Origin: Acanthochlamys bracteata
Lineage: Eukaryota > Streptophyta > Magnoliopsida > Pandanales > Velloziaceae
Direction: 5' to 3'
Assembly: GCA_019914995.1 (NCBI GenBank)
Contig: CM034130.1
Span: 6,324,001 to 6,388,000 of the forward strand
DNA length: 64,000 nucleotides
Shown: positions 44,971 to 56,267 of the stretch, piece after piece
Numbering within the stretch: position 1 is the stretch's first letter
Layout: the number at the start of each line of letters is the position of its first letter
The notes under the pieces: model-generated
What the model saw: the letters and a program-made list of their open reading frames with translations, nothing else
What the model was told of the DNA's origin: nothing
The model's database searches: none
Translations under genes and position numbers: made by a program

Positions 44971-45902
44971 GGTTTTCCCCGATGGCGTCGGCGGTAGAGA
45001 AGAAGAAGAAGAGTTGGTTTTGTGAAATGAGAAAACGAAGTTCTTGTTTCAAGGAAGAGAAAGGGGAGCAATTTGTTGCATTGAATATAAGGCTGCATGT
45101 GATTTTTTTTGTTTTGTTATTGTTGTTTGTTAAATTGTTTTTAGAAAGGTTTGTACAAGTCAAAGAAACGAAATAATAATTGATTAATGATATGTAAGAA
45201 GAAAAGAAGTACTAAGTACTACTATTTCAGCAGGCAGGAAGAAATTAGAAGAAAGAGACTGAATCAACCTAGCAAAACGTAAAAATAAATTTTCTTCTCC
45301 TAATTATTTGTCTAAAATTGAATATGTTTTAAAGTCAAATTACCAAAAAAAGATTTTGTAGCTGATAAGCTACAAGCAAATGATCATATATGACCAAAAT
45401 TGCTAAATAGATTGAACAGCATTGGTCAAATGGCTCTAGGTTGAAGAAATTTTTTTCCTTCTTCAAATGCAGAAGTGAAGAGAGTCAAATTGCAAACCGT
45501 AACATTATCTTAAACGATGACATATTATGTATGTCAAACTTATACGCTTGACTGAGATACGCTTAATAATCCAGCAAGCAGTTATTTTTCTTAGAAATGA
45601 AAATAGTATGAAACCAAATAGGATTCTGTTGGAATGTAAAATGAATCAACTCATAAGGTCTTCGTCATTGCACAATTTTTTCCAAGGAAAAAAAGAAAAC
45701 AACAAAAAGGAAAGACACCATATATGCACCTGAGCAAAGCAGTTCCAACTTTGTTAGTTAATTGATAAAACCGCCATGATTGATGCCGCCGTCAACTGCT
45801 AAAGAAAACCAACACTAAATCTTTAAATTTCATTAAAGAACTTAAAAGACATTACATAATTCCGGAAAGAATTATAACCATGCTTCTACAACTGGTGGTT
45901 AC
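44971..45902. other. VQ gene upstream region
   Basis: Proximal part is the leader and promoter side of the VQ gene; it is pyrimidine-rich on the coding strand and no TATA box is claimed. The remainder up to the copia element shows no gene. The ORF at 44,663-45,163 (minus) overlaps the VQ gene in another frame and is a shadow. Confidence 0.35.
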
Positions 45903-46179
45903 TGATAAAAAATATAATTGCAGAACAATGAGGAGAGATTAAATTTAGGAAGAAAAAGAATTTTTTTCTGCTATTTTTTTCATCAACTAAGTTGCCTTTA
46001 TATAGACATTACAACTAACAAATAGATCCATAAATCAAGATCACTACTCAACATGCAAAACAACTATTGACTAATAACCACTCTCCTACTAACTCTTAAA
46101 AGATAGGACAATCACTAACAGCAAAAACTATTTACTAGGACAACTATGACTTGTTCAATAACTAACTATACTACCAACA
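45903..46179 (-). repeat. 3' LTR of the short copia element
   Basis: 277 bp. TATA-like TATATAAA lies on the minus strand at 45,997-46,004. The following AAGGAAGGGTT purine tract (minus, 46,180-46,190) adjoins it. Confidence 0.92.
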
Positions 46180-46210
46180 AACCCTTCCTTAAACTGATGT
46201 TTGCTAACAT

Positions 46211-49200
46211 TCAGTTTAATACCTTGACTGAGTCTAGTGTACAAACACCTAGCAACTTTCTGAGCTTCACGAACAACTCCCTCTTGAGAGCCTTTGTTAA
46301 TATATCAGCAACCTGCTCCTCACTCTTGAAGTACTCCAGATTAATAGTTCCATCTTTGAAAAGATCTCTTAAAAAGTAAAACTTCACATCAATATGCTTG
46401 CTTCTTTTGTATAGCAGTGGATTCTTCGACAATTTGATTGTTGAACTATTGTCACAGAAGATTGTAGTAGCTTCCGGTTGCTTGAACTTCAGCTCCTCAA
46501 GGATTCTTCTCAGCATATGGATTGACAAGCACAAGCTGTAGCTGCAACAAATTCAGCTTCCGTACTTAACAAAGTGATAATTGGTTGCTTCTTAGATGAC
46601 CATGAAATGGCACCTGTTCCAAGCATAAACACATAACCAGAGGTGCTCCTTCTATCATCTAGATCTCCTGCATAATCACTGTCAATAAAACCAATCAAGT
46701 TAGATTTTTTCCCATTCTTGTAGTATAGCCCAAAATCTCTAGTTCCCTGCAAATAACGAAGAATTCTTTTGGCAGCTAACAAATGCAACTCTGTGGGATT
46801 TTTCATGTATCTGCTGATTAGACTTACATTATATCTGATCTGGATGTAGTTAGATACATCAAACTGCCTACAATTTGCTTGTATAATGAGCTATCAACTT
46901 TCTTTCCGTCACAATCTTTGTGTAGCTTCATGCCACACTCCACTAGAGTACTTACAGGATTACAATCCTTCATTTGATATCTATTCAGAATTTCTCCTAC
47001 ATACATCTTTTGAGAGAGAAAAATTCCATAATCTGATTGCATCACTTATATGCCAAGAAAATAATGCATAAAACCAAAATCGGATATCTCAAATTCATTC
47101 ATCATAGACTTTTTGAATTCACCAAATATTGTAGCACAATTTCCAGTAAATATGAGGTCATCAACATACAAGCACGCAATGAGTATTTTTTCCTTATCTC
47201 GAATCTTAACAAACATCGTATGCTCATAAGGACATTTTACAAAACCAGTTTTAATGAAATAAGCCTCAATGCGACTATACCAAGTCCTCGGGGCTTGCTT
47301 TAATCCATAAAGGGCTTTCTTCAATCTATAAACTTTGTTTTCATTTCCAAACTTAATATAACCAGGAGGTTGCTCGATAAATACCTGTTCCTCTAGATAC
47401 CCATACAAAAATGCTAATTTGACATCTAACTGGAAGATAGGCCAAAAATTCTGAGCCGCTAATGCAACCACTAATCTAATTGTGTCATGTCTTGCAACTG
47501 GAGAAAAAACTTCAGTATAATCAATCCCATATTGTTGCTTGTATCCTTTGGCTATCAATCGTGCTTTGTATTTATCAACATTTCCGTTTCTATTCAGCTT
47601 TGTTTTAAAAATCCACTTTACACCAATACTTTTGTGCCCCTTGGGAAGATCACATAGCTTCCAAGTATCATTCCTTTCGATGGAATTGATTTCATCATCC
47701 ATTGCTTTTTGCCATTTTTCTTCTTTGACAACGCTCTCAAAAGATATAGGATCACAATCTGTAAATAAAGCAAATTGAGTAACTAGATTGCTTAGTCCAG
47801 TTACCTCATAATCTTCCAACCATGCAGGCCTTTTTCTAACATGGTGAACAGATTGAGCTTCTTCTTCAATGGCTTCAGTAACTGACGATGAGGCTCCAGT
47901 AGCTGTTATATCTTATGAATGTTCGAGCATAAATGGTGTTGAAACTTGTTCCTGTTCAGTATTATCATCATAGATGATTTGGTTAGGCTGCTGCTTATTC
48001 CAATTCCAAGTGCTCTCTTCATCGAAAACAACATCCCTGCTAGTCACAATCTTTTTCGTCAGTGGATTGAATAAGTTATATGCTTTGGATGATTCACTTA
48101 CACCAAGAAAGACACATTTTTCAGCTTTATCATCAAGTTTCTTCCTTTTCTCATCTGGGACATGGACATAGGTTATACATCCAAAAATTCTGAAGTGATC
48201 TACAGCTGGTCTTCTTCCACTCCATGCCTCTTGGGGTGTTTTATTTTGAACAACAAAACTTAGACTTCTATTCAAAATATGAACACTCCAATTTACTGCT
48301 TTCGGCCAAAAAGTCTTTGGAACTTTTCCTTTGGATAATAAGCTTCTCACCATATTAAGAATAGTTCTATATTTTCTCTCCGAAACACCATTTTGTTGTG
48401 GTGTATATACGGCTGTGAGCTCTCTTCGAATCCCATGCTCCATACAAAAATCTTCAAACTCCTTTGAGCAATACTCACCACCACGATCTGTTCGAAGAGA
48501 CTTAATGGATTTGCATGCTTCATTTTCTACAATAGCTTTGAAGTTTTAAAATATGGTAAAAGCTTCTGATTTTTTTAAAAAAAAAACCCACGTTTTTCTG
48601 GAGAAGTCATCAATGAAAGTAATTAAGTATCTTTTACCTCCATTAGATGATGGGTTTATTGGACCACATATATCTGAATGCACTAACTCCAATACATCAT
48701 TTGCTCTCCATGACTTCCCTTTGAGAAACGGAGAACGATGTTGTTTACCAACAACATATTCTTCACAAACTTGAGAGGGAATATTAATTTGTGGAAGACC
48801 TGTCACCATATTTTCTATTGGAAGGTCTTTAATCTACTAAAACTCAAGTGACCATAACGGAAGTGCCACAACCAAGAAAGAACCTCTATTTCAGCCATCA
48901 AACAAGAGTGAATGTTTTCAATCTTCAACGGAAAGAACCTGTTAGAACTCATTTGGATAATTGCAATAACATCTCTAACAGGATCATAAATTTCACAAGC
49001 ACTTTTCTTAATTGTGATAACATATCCCTTTTCTTGTAATTGACTAGCACTCAATAAATTATTCTTCAAGTCAGGAACATATAATACATTAGAGATTGTT
49101 TCCACAAGACCACTCTTGGTTTTTATCTTAATATCGCCTTTTCCTATTACTTTCACAGTAGAAAAATCACCAAAGCTAACAGTAGAACAAAAATCTTCAT

Positions 49201-50126
49201 TTAGATTTGAAAAAGAAGACTTACTTCCACTAATGTGGTCACTGCAACCTGTATCCACATACCAAATGTCTGACTTGGTATTTCCTTCTTGAACAACTAT
49301 TAACAAAGTTTCTACTTCTTCCTTGTCTTCTACGAAGTTTGAATTTTCCCCTTTTGCTTTATCATTAGGCAGCTTGGTATAACATTCAGATGCATAATAA
49401 CAATACTTATGACATTTATAGCACTTTACTTTAGATTTGTCATGATTTCGACCTCTACCTCTTCCTCTAGAATTGTTGGAATGAGTATTGGTAGAAGCTT
49501 TCAAAGCTTGTTCTCTATTGTTGAACTTCGGTTCATCTTCTGTTCATAGACCAGCAAAGAGCTCTGCAATTCATCAAGAGAGAGTACATTTATATCTTTT
49601 GACTCTTCAATTGAGCAAACAATATAGTTAAACAATATAGAACGCAGAATTTTCTCTACTATCGTGGCATCTTTAATTATTTCGCCATAGCATCGCATCT
49701 TATTTGCAATCTCCATAGTTCTTCCAAAATAATTCGTAACAGATTCACCATCCTTCATCTACAGAACTTCAAAATCCCTTCTCAAGGCTTGAAGCTGTGC
49801 ACGCTTCACTCTAGAAGAGCCTTGATATTTTTTCTTCATTGAATCCTAGATATCCTTGGAAGTATCTTTACAAAGAATAGTTTCCAGGATGGGACGATCA
49901 ATAGTCTGAAAGAGATAATTTTTTGCTTTCAGATCTTTGAGCTTTCTAGTTTCAAAATCTGCTCTCTGTGTTACAACTACGCCTGCTGGCGGCTCTTAAA
50001 TTCCAGATTCAATAACTGTCCAGTACTCTTTTGATCGTAAAAAAATTTCCGTGAGCATGCTCCAATGCTCATAGTGACCATCGAAGTGTGGGATGGCTGC
50101 TTGCACAAAACTAGAATCATTTGCCA
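46211..50126 (-). pseudogene. gag-pol of the short copia element, interrupted
   Basis: Gag starts at an ATG at 50,126, about 70 bases past the PBS, and has in-frame stops near 50,000, 49,848 and 49,757. The zinc knuckle (about 49,435-49,475) reads CYKCHKYCYYASEC, with the conserved His replaced by Tyr, so RNA binding is probably lost. Protease retains WYVDTGCSDHISG. Integrase has a zinc-binding remnant, LELVHSDICGP, FIDDFSRKTWVFF and the QNGVSERK segment (48,443-47,913). RT (47,819-47,046) is a long intact stretch with KARLIAKGYKQ, FQLDVK, QPPGY, ALYGLKQAPRTWY and catalytic LYVDDLIF. RNase H shows FIDSDYAGD, STEAEF and the final ADILTKAL. Several frameshifts separate these blocks. Confidence 0.9.
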
Positions 50127-50197
50127 TAAGATAAGGTACGTGGAAGACTTATGGCTGCCTATGTGTTTCACTCAAAGAAAAGTTTCAAGATCACAAG

Positions 50198-50209
50198 GCT
50201 CGGATACCA
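50198..50209 (-). other. tRNA primer-binding site of the short copia element
   Basis: Minus strand TGGTATCCGAGC, one base inside the 5' LTR. It differs by one base from the TGGTATCAGAGC of the Sirevirus-like array, matching initiator tRNA-Met less exactly. Confidence 0.85.
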
Positions 50210-50210
50210 C

Positions 50211-50490
50211 TGATAAAAAATATAATTGCAGAATAATGAGAACAGATTGAATTTAGGAAAAAAAAGGAACTTTTTTTTTTGCTATTCTTTTCATCAACTA
50301 AGTTGTCTTTATATAGGCATTACAACTAACAAATAAATCCATAAATCAAGGCTACTACTCAACGTGCAAAATAACTATTGACTAATAACCACTCTCCTAC
50401 TAACTCCTAAAAAATAAGACAATCACTAACAGTAAAAACTATTTACCAGGACAATTATGACTTATTCAATAACTAACTATACTGCCAACA
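50211..50490 (-). repeat. 5' LTR of the short copia element
   Basis: 280 bp. TATA-like TATATAAA on the minus strand at 50,308-50,315, at the same relative position as in the 3' LTR. The likely transcription start lies a little to the left, within this LTR. Confidence 0.92.
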
Positions 50491-50495
50491 GTTCC

Positions 50496-51479
50496 AAATA
50501 TGTCGTAACTTAAAGTTCAAATCAATTCATAATCTACTGGCTTCTCAAGGGGAAGAGATTTCTTTTGCCATCCTTCCAAATACTTGGCAACTTCTCGAGC
50601 TTTCAACTTGCATTCTTTTGTGTATCATTTGCTATGTTGCTATTTGACAATTTCTTTTATTTATTTATTTATCTATTTGTTGTTGTAGTAGTAGTAGTTG
50701 TTGTTGTTTAGAACCTCTTCATTTGAAAGAAATTTGAAATTCTTTAATTATTTGAGTTTCCTCTTGCTCTAAGGGCTTTGCGGGTTGAAGCTCAATACGA
50801 TCAATCAACTCCTAAACAAACTCTAAAATCTATATGCCCTATAAAGGGCAACTTGGTAACACCCTTGAGACCTAGGTAGTTTTGAAGGACTTGTACTCCT
50901 CTTCCTTTCAAACTCTAGCACTAGGTGTACTTGGATCTTCGGAGCGTTTGAACTAGAAGTAGAGGACCCTAGAAGTAATTGCCACGAGTGTCCTATTTGG
51001 TGTCCCAGAGCAGGTCACCCGCGTGGGCGCCTGGGAGCCTAGTGTAGGACCGCTATAATGGTAGAGTGGGACGTAAACTGAGACAAAGTCAGATGATGTT
51101 ACTTCCGCTATGGTGTAGACCGACCAAAACTCAAAAGTTACAGATGTCAACTCCTTATACTATTTAGATCCCTTCGATCATGGCAAAGGAGTATGATTAG
51201 TGGGCTAGATTCAAAGAACTATTAAAAAGATTGATCAATAGCGAAGGAGTGAAGCTTAAAGAAAAAAATCTATTCAGGGTCTATTCATTAAGCCAAGATA
51301 AACCCCAACACGGACCAAAATTCTTTTTTAAGTTAAATAAATGATCTCCACTTCAAAAGCTTGCTCTATAGGCTTAAGATGAATTAGTTTTACTTCGAAG
51401 GGTTGTCTTAACAGGCTTGATAATACTGTATTATCCTTACGTTAAACCGAATGCTTTAGAAAAGCGTGATAAATTAGTT
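50496..51479. other. Intergenic sequence, nothing firmly recognised
   Basis: Contains a short microsatellite run of TTTA units then GTA/GTT triplets at about 50,655-50,710. A GC-richer patch at about 50,960-51,060 has no recognised coding content. Confidence 0.4.
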
Positions 51480-54400
51480 ACAAACTTTTATTAAAATATC
51501 ACTAACCAAAAATTAAAATTAAAACATCACTCTCTCATATTCCAAAAAAAATCAATTTTAGGAAGTTACGACTGAATAAGATGTGACTACGAAAAAATTA
51601 CGACATATATAGAAGACAATAAGACCACTAAATGACCTTACAATTACTTTACTACCTTACAAACCAAACTAGAATGGGATTGCGATGGAACTTCGACAAC
51701 TTTATGATATTATGAGCAAATTAAAATGGAACTACAACAAAACTACGATCTATGTACAATGACGATGTTTAAGCACTTGCCCAAGCAAATTAAGAGAGCA
51801 AAGGTGAATTAAATTGTAAATAAAAAGTCAAACTTAAAAGTTTTGTCCTAAGTAGTGGTAAAAAGTAGATAAACTAGCTGATTGGTTGAGCTGCTAACAC
51901 ACTAAATATATTTGTTCCCTACAAACAGATGAAATTACTTTTATATTAATATGGCTGGCTGATTATGCTGTTGATCTTTTTGTTCATAAAATGAATAACC
52001 AAAATGAGAAAAAGGAGCAGCTAGAGTAGCTGACAGAGTTTCTTATTGGCTTCGTTTTGTTCGAAACAAATTAGACTCGATAACTATATCAGCTGGCTAC
52101 TTTGCTTGCTACTTTCCTATACTCACTAAATAGTTAGATTATGAGATAGCTAGTCGCTGAATCAACTAGCAATTTACCTTGCCAATCTTTTCTCGAGTTC
52201 TATTATAATGTTAGTTTTAAGTAAAGAAAATCAAAGTAAGTACAGAGGCACATGAGAAATTTAATGTGGTTCGGTTATCGACAACAGCCTAGTACACATA
52301 GGCCTTGCAAACGGTAGTACCACCGATAAGGCTTCTACCTAAACACTTCTCCCCTTGTACTGCACCTTGCAGTTAATACAATATATAGCTGGCTTAGAAC
52401 CTTTATAGAGGTTCTCAATCTAATAAAATTAAGCACATAATCAATCTCTTCAGTGTTACAATCTAGAGGATTTAAAGATGCAAACAATCAACAAAGTGTA
52501 GTAAACAGTAGATTAAGTAGTTGATTGGTTTGCTTCCTGGTTAGGTATTTATGTTTTTCTCAATAAAACCGAGCGTTGTCACATCTGCGCCCTTAGTTTT
52601 TTTTTCTTCTTTCTTCTTTGGTGTTAGCTGAAAAAAGTGCCGTCACATCTGCAACCTTAGTTTGTTTTTTCTTCTTTCTTCTTCGTGCTTCCCTTACCCC
52701 TCTAGTGAGATTTCAAATTTAATTGAAATCTCCTGCAGCATCTTGAGACCGGTGATCTGAAAGATGCTTCTTCTTATAAAATCGATTCACATAATAAAAC
52801 AATTGCCCAATTACTTATAAGTTAACAATTTTTATATATAACCATATATTCATTTTAGCGTCCAATTAATATAAAATTATTAATAATATAAAATTATTAA
52901 TAGATGTGTATTGTTAAACACTAAATTAGAGTCTAATTTGGCCTATTTAAAGGAGAATTGCTCGCACACCTATCAAATTAGCTAGCTTTTTCTTATTTGG
53001 GCATCATCCTACTAAATCAGATTCTTGTTTCATCTAATTAATTTATCTTTTACTGGAATCAATCTATTCGTTTAAACTACTAAGCCGAGTCCATCCTAAT
53101 TTGGAGACGCAATAGTCTTACCCTAACAATACGCCAGATGACTCTGTCCTTATCAATTGTAGGATTATATCCATATGCTAAATAATTTGCCAACCATTTG
53201 TGTTAGCACTTTTCATATATCAATATACACATTCTAGTACCCAATTAATGTGTGACTTTTAAAAGGCATGGATTACTGGCCCAACTTGGCAAATCCAAAA
53301 TGAATTGTTAGCTCACCGGTCAAATTAGCTAATCTATTTTTTACTATCCAAGGCCCTCCCATCACTAACCCAAATCTATATCACATAATCCTTCAAGCTA
53401 CTAGCCCAAGCAAGACTAATTTAGAGGCACAACACTTATTTAAACTATCTTTACTGTGGTTGGCTTCTTGGCTCCACGTAGGAAATCTATTCTTCTTGTC
53501 TCATTCAAGCTTCAACTTGCAATATGGTTATATGATTGATAGCAAGAATGGAATAGGTGTGGAGTGATTTCTACAACATAACTTGAGGAACAAAAATGAA
53601 TAAAGTTCTTCAAACCAAACTGTGTACCTAGCTTATCTGGATGTTATCTTACTGATTTGATTGATTTGTTTTTTTTATGAATGTTGGACTTGCTGTGTTC
53701 GTCTGAAAGCTAGTTTGTTGTTCTCCTTGTCCTCAAAGTTTCATGGCAAATGGATGGGTGTAACATATAGAAACGACGTTGGCTGAAGAGCACTGATTTT
53801 CTGATGTTTCATGCTATCTCTCACGATTTTGCTGAACTTGTTTGATTGGTGCACGTTAGATATTTTATGTTGATTTGGAAGCAGAGAAATAGCTCTATAT
53901 TGTCTTCAAAATTTTGTGCCAATTGGATGACTCGAGCATTTCGAAATAGCCTTCCGAAAGTGCAATCCAGTCTTGTCAGGTTGTGTGTATCCAGCTGAGT
54001 TTCTTCCTCCTTTCAATCGATTTTCTATGCATGGTTAGTGAGCCAAACGATCAATTGTGTAGTCAATATGTCCCTCTAGATGTCTTGTGAATATTGAGAT
54101 CAAAGGTGGTCGACAATATCTTCGAAATCGGGTCTGAAGATCGCACGTCAGTCCGTACTCAGATGATCTTCAGACAGTAGTTTCTTGAGCTGGCTGGTTT
54201 CTCGGTTTGTTTTGTATATATTTCCATTGAAACTAAGCAGCACCACGTCAATGATTTGTGTATCAGCTGGACTTCGATTTGTTCCCTGTTCTGAGTATAT
54301 GTGTTAATCAGCAGCATGAGCTTACTGATTTTCCAGCTGACTTCTTCATCGACCAAAGCTGTAAGGATGCTAGCTAACTGGTTTCAATGCTGATCTTCTG

Positions 54401-54960
54401 TTCGCCTAAGCAAAGACAGCTAGCTGATTGTAGTGATATTCTTTTAAAACACTTATATTAAGCTTATTAGTACTTAAATGCATAAATCAAATTACTTAGT
54501 CTTTATTATCATAAAAATTTATTAAAGTTCCAACAACGATAAGACCACTTAATGAACTTACAAACAAATTACAACAGGACTACGACCAAACTTCGACAAC
54601 TTTACAACAAATTAAGACGGGACTAGGACAAAATTATGACATATTTACAACGACGATAAGACCACTAAATCGCCTTATGACTACTATAAGATCTAATGAA
54701 GAAACTATGGCAGGATTACGTGAAAATTACGATCTATTTATGGCGCTGATAAAACTAGTAAACAACATTATGACTATTTTATGACTTTACAAGCAAATCA
54801 CGACATTACTATCAAACTGCAACATATTTACAAGGACTTTACACCCTTACGACCACTTTATGGTAACTGATTATGACTTTACCGCTAACCTTTTGAAACA
54901 AAATAAACTACTTAGACACGAGAGAAAAAATAATCAAGTAAAAGACATCTCAATGTATCT
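51480..54960. repeat. Degenerate ~90-135 bp tandem repeat split by a solo LTR
   Basis: On both sides of the LTR (51,480-51,765 and 54,536-54,960) the same imperfect unit recurs: ACGATAAGACCACTAAATGA, TTACGACTACTTTA, ACTTCGACAACTTTA and a CTACGATCTATTTACAA-type segment. 'AAGACCACT' anchors occur near 51,630, 54,541 and 54,659, with a more divergent copy near 54,750. Units are about 90-135 bp apart. Coding potential is absent. The repeat may be an ancient minisatellite or satellite-like array. Confidence 0.65.
51766..54535 (-). mobile_element. Long solo LTR, Sirevirus-like copia
   Basis: About 2,770 bp with TG...CA ends (TGTTTAAGCACTTGCCC on the left, TTATTAAAGTTCCAACA on the right). The minus-strand start TGTTGGAACTTTAATAAA followed by TATGATAATAAAG resembles the array LTRs, as does the plus-strand GAGCAAAGGTGAATTAAATTG block at its left end. 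An AATGTGGTTCGG motif lies near 52,264. ACGA precedes (51,762-51,765) and follows (54,536-54,539) it, a probable target duplication. Two local duplications inflate its length: about 52,573-52,680, containing GTCACATCTGC twice, and about 52,845-53,460. No PBS or coding region flanks it. Confidence 0.62.
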
Positions 54961-56198
54961 CGTTAAATCCTGTTAATGATGATTCTGTATGGATTTCGCT
55001 AGAGAATAGATAGGATCGAGAGTCAACGGGTTAGATTCCGCTTGAAAGACAACGAGAATGCCGATTGGAGCAACAAATTTTGCAACATGATCAGGATCGA
55101 GCGATATGTTTAGAATTTGCTTAAGGAAACAAGGAGTCGGATCATAATGGGATTATAAACGGATTGGATGGATAGAGATTTGTGTTAATAGATAAAAATA
55201 TTTAGATCAATTTAACATGAAAAAGAATTCTAAAAATTTATTTGAAAAGTAGCGTTAAGAACATAAAGTTGGAAGAAAAAAAAGATTACTCCAACAAAAA
55301 ATCCATATTCTGAGAGCCAATGAAGTAAGTGGTAGCTTTTAACATTGCCTAGAGATGGGAGTAAATTGTCGTTGGTAGCTTTAAGTCGTCCGCCACGACC
55401 ACCGAGCCTAACTAATAAAAGAGTGAAAAACAGACATGGCATTTACGACTTTGACTCCCATTTTAAACAATAGTTAGGGAAATAATTCCTACATTATTAT
55501 TAACACATATAAGAATGCCAATATAGGACAAGCTTCTCTAATTCTCTTCGAAGTTTTATTAATATTGCTTAAAAAGTCTTTCACCAGTACCTATATTCAA
55601 TTTTGATTTCATACTGATCGACATATTCGTTGCCAAACTTTGTAGATACATACGCCATACAAAGGGAAGAAGTCTAGACATGTTTTAAAGATCCCTCATC
55701 ATTCAATCAAAGAGGGGGCTAAAGCCTAAAGTAATTTCTGATACATCAGGTTGTGGCTTATTAACCATGTGAAATCATAATGACTGAAAATGAAAATTTA
55801 CCAAACAAGTACCACATAGAATCAATGGCAATTCAGAAAAGTTGTTTTAACAGTTTTCAATGAACATTCGATAAGAATCTTAGCATTTTATCATTTTGAA
55901 ATGAACATTTTCCAGTGGTATTCCAAAGTCCATAAGAAATCAATCCATCCTTCGAAAATCTGCCTATTTCTCTTTTTTTTGTAGGAAGTATTTGAAAAGG
56001 GTTTGCTGGTTGTACAGGCTCTAAAAATAGCTAAAAGCTGAGTGGCTGAACAAGGTCAACCAATTTCATAGAACCAGATACTACCAATCTAAGCATTAGC
56101 TATACAGTCCTGTCTGTCACCTTCTGTGATTGTGCACAAGCATAATACAAGTCGTAGATTTATACCATCAGCAAGTTGCAGAAATAAAAACCGAGCTC
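54961..56198. other. Intergenic sequence
   Basis: No gene recognised. The right end may carry the 3' untranslated region of the candidate gene whose last exon is proposed at 56,199-56,267. Confidence 0.35.
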
Positions 56199-56267
56199 TC
56201 AGTCAACTTCAAATCGCTTGGCGTGGTAATGGTGGATAGAGACTGTTTCCTGACAATGCAAGTCCAC
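56199..56267 (-). CDS. Candidate terminal exon of an unidentified gene
   Basis: On the minus strand, after the splice-acceptor-like CACTTCAG, an open stretch encodes 22 residues beginning VDLHCQETVSIHHYHAK and ending at a TGA at 56,199-56,201. It joins in phase with the candidate exon at 58,428-58,485, and the combined residue pattern looks protein-like (mixed hydrophobic and charged, no low complexity). I do not recognise the family. It could instead be a chance reading frame or a gene remnant. Confidence 0.3.
   Translation of the reverse strand: MDLHCQETVSIHHYHAKRFEVD

Larger units (their letters stand above)
45903..50490 (-). mobile_element. Complete but decayed short-LTR Ty1/copia retrotransposon
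   Basis: 4,588 bp with 277- and 280-bp LTRs (45,903-46,179 and 50,211-50,490), both running TGATAAAAAATATAATTGC to CCAACA on the plus strand. Minus orientation: PBS, gag, protease, integrase, RT, RNase H, purine tract. Flanking pentamers are GTTAC (45,898-45,902) and GTTCC (50,491-50,495), a target duplication with one mismatch. LTRs differ by about 20-25 substitutions and small indels, and coding is interrupted by several stops, so the insertion is old. It belongs to a different copia lineage from the array at 14.6-34.2 kb (short LTRs, no post-pol ORF). Confidence 0.92.

Noticed and set aside
44663-45163. Second gene overlapping the VQ gene
   Set aside because: It reads the same DNA in a different frame and gives a compositionally biased Ser/Pro/Thr string without a domain, while the VQ frame carries the family motif.
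47037-47303. Plus-strand ORFs opposite reverse transcriptase and integrase in the copia elements
   Set aside because: Antisense shadows of conserved pol domains, with no features of their own.
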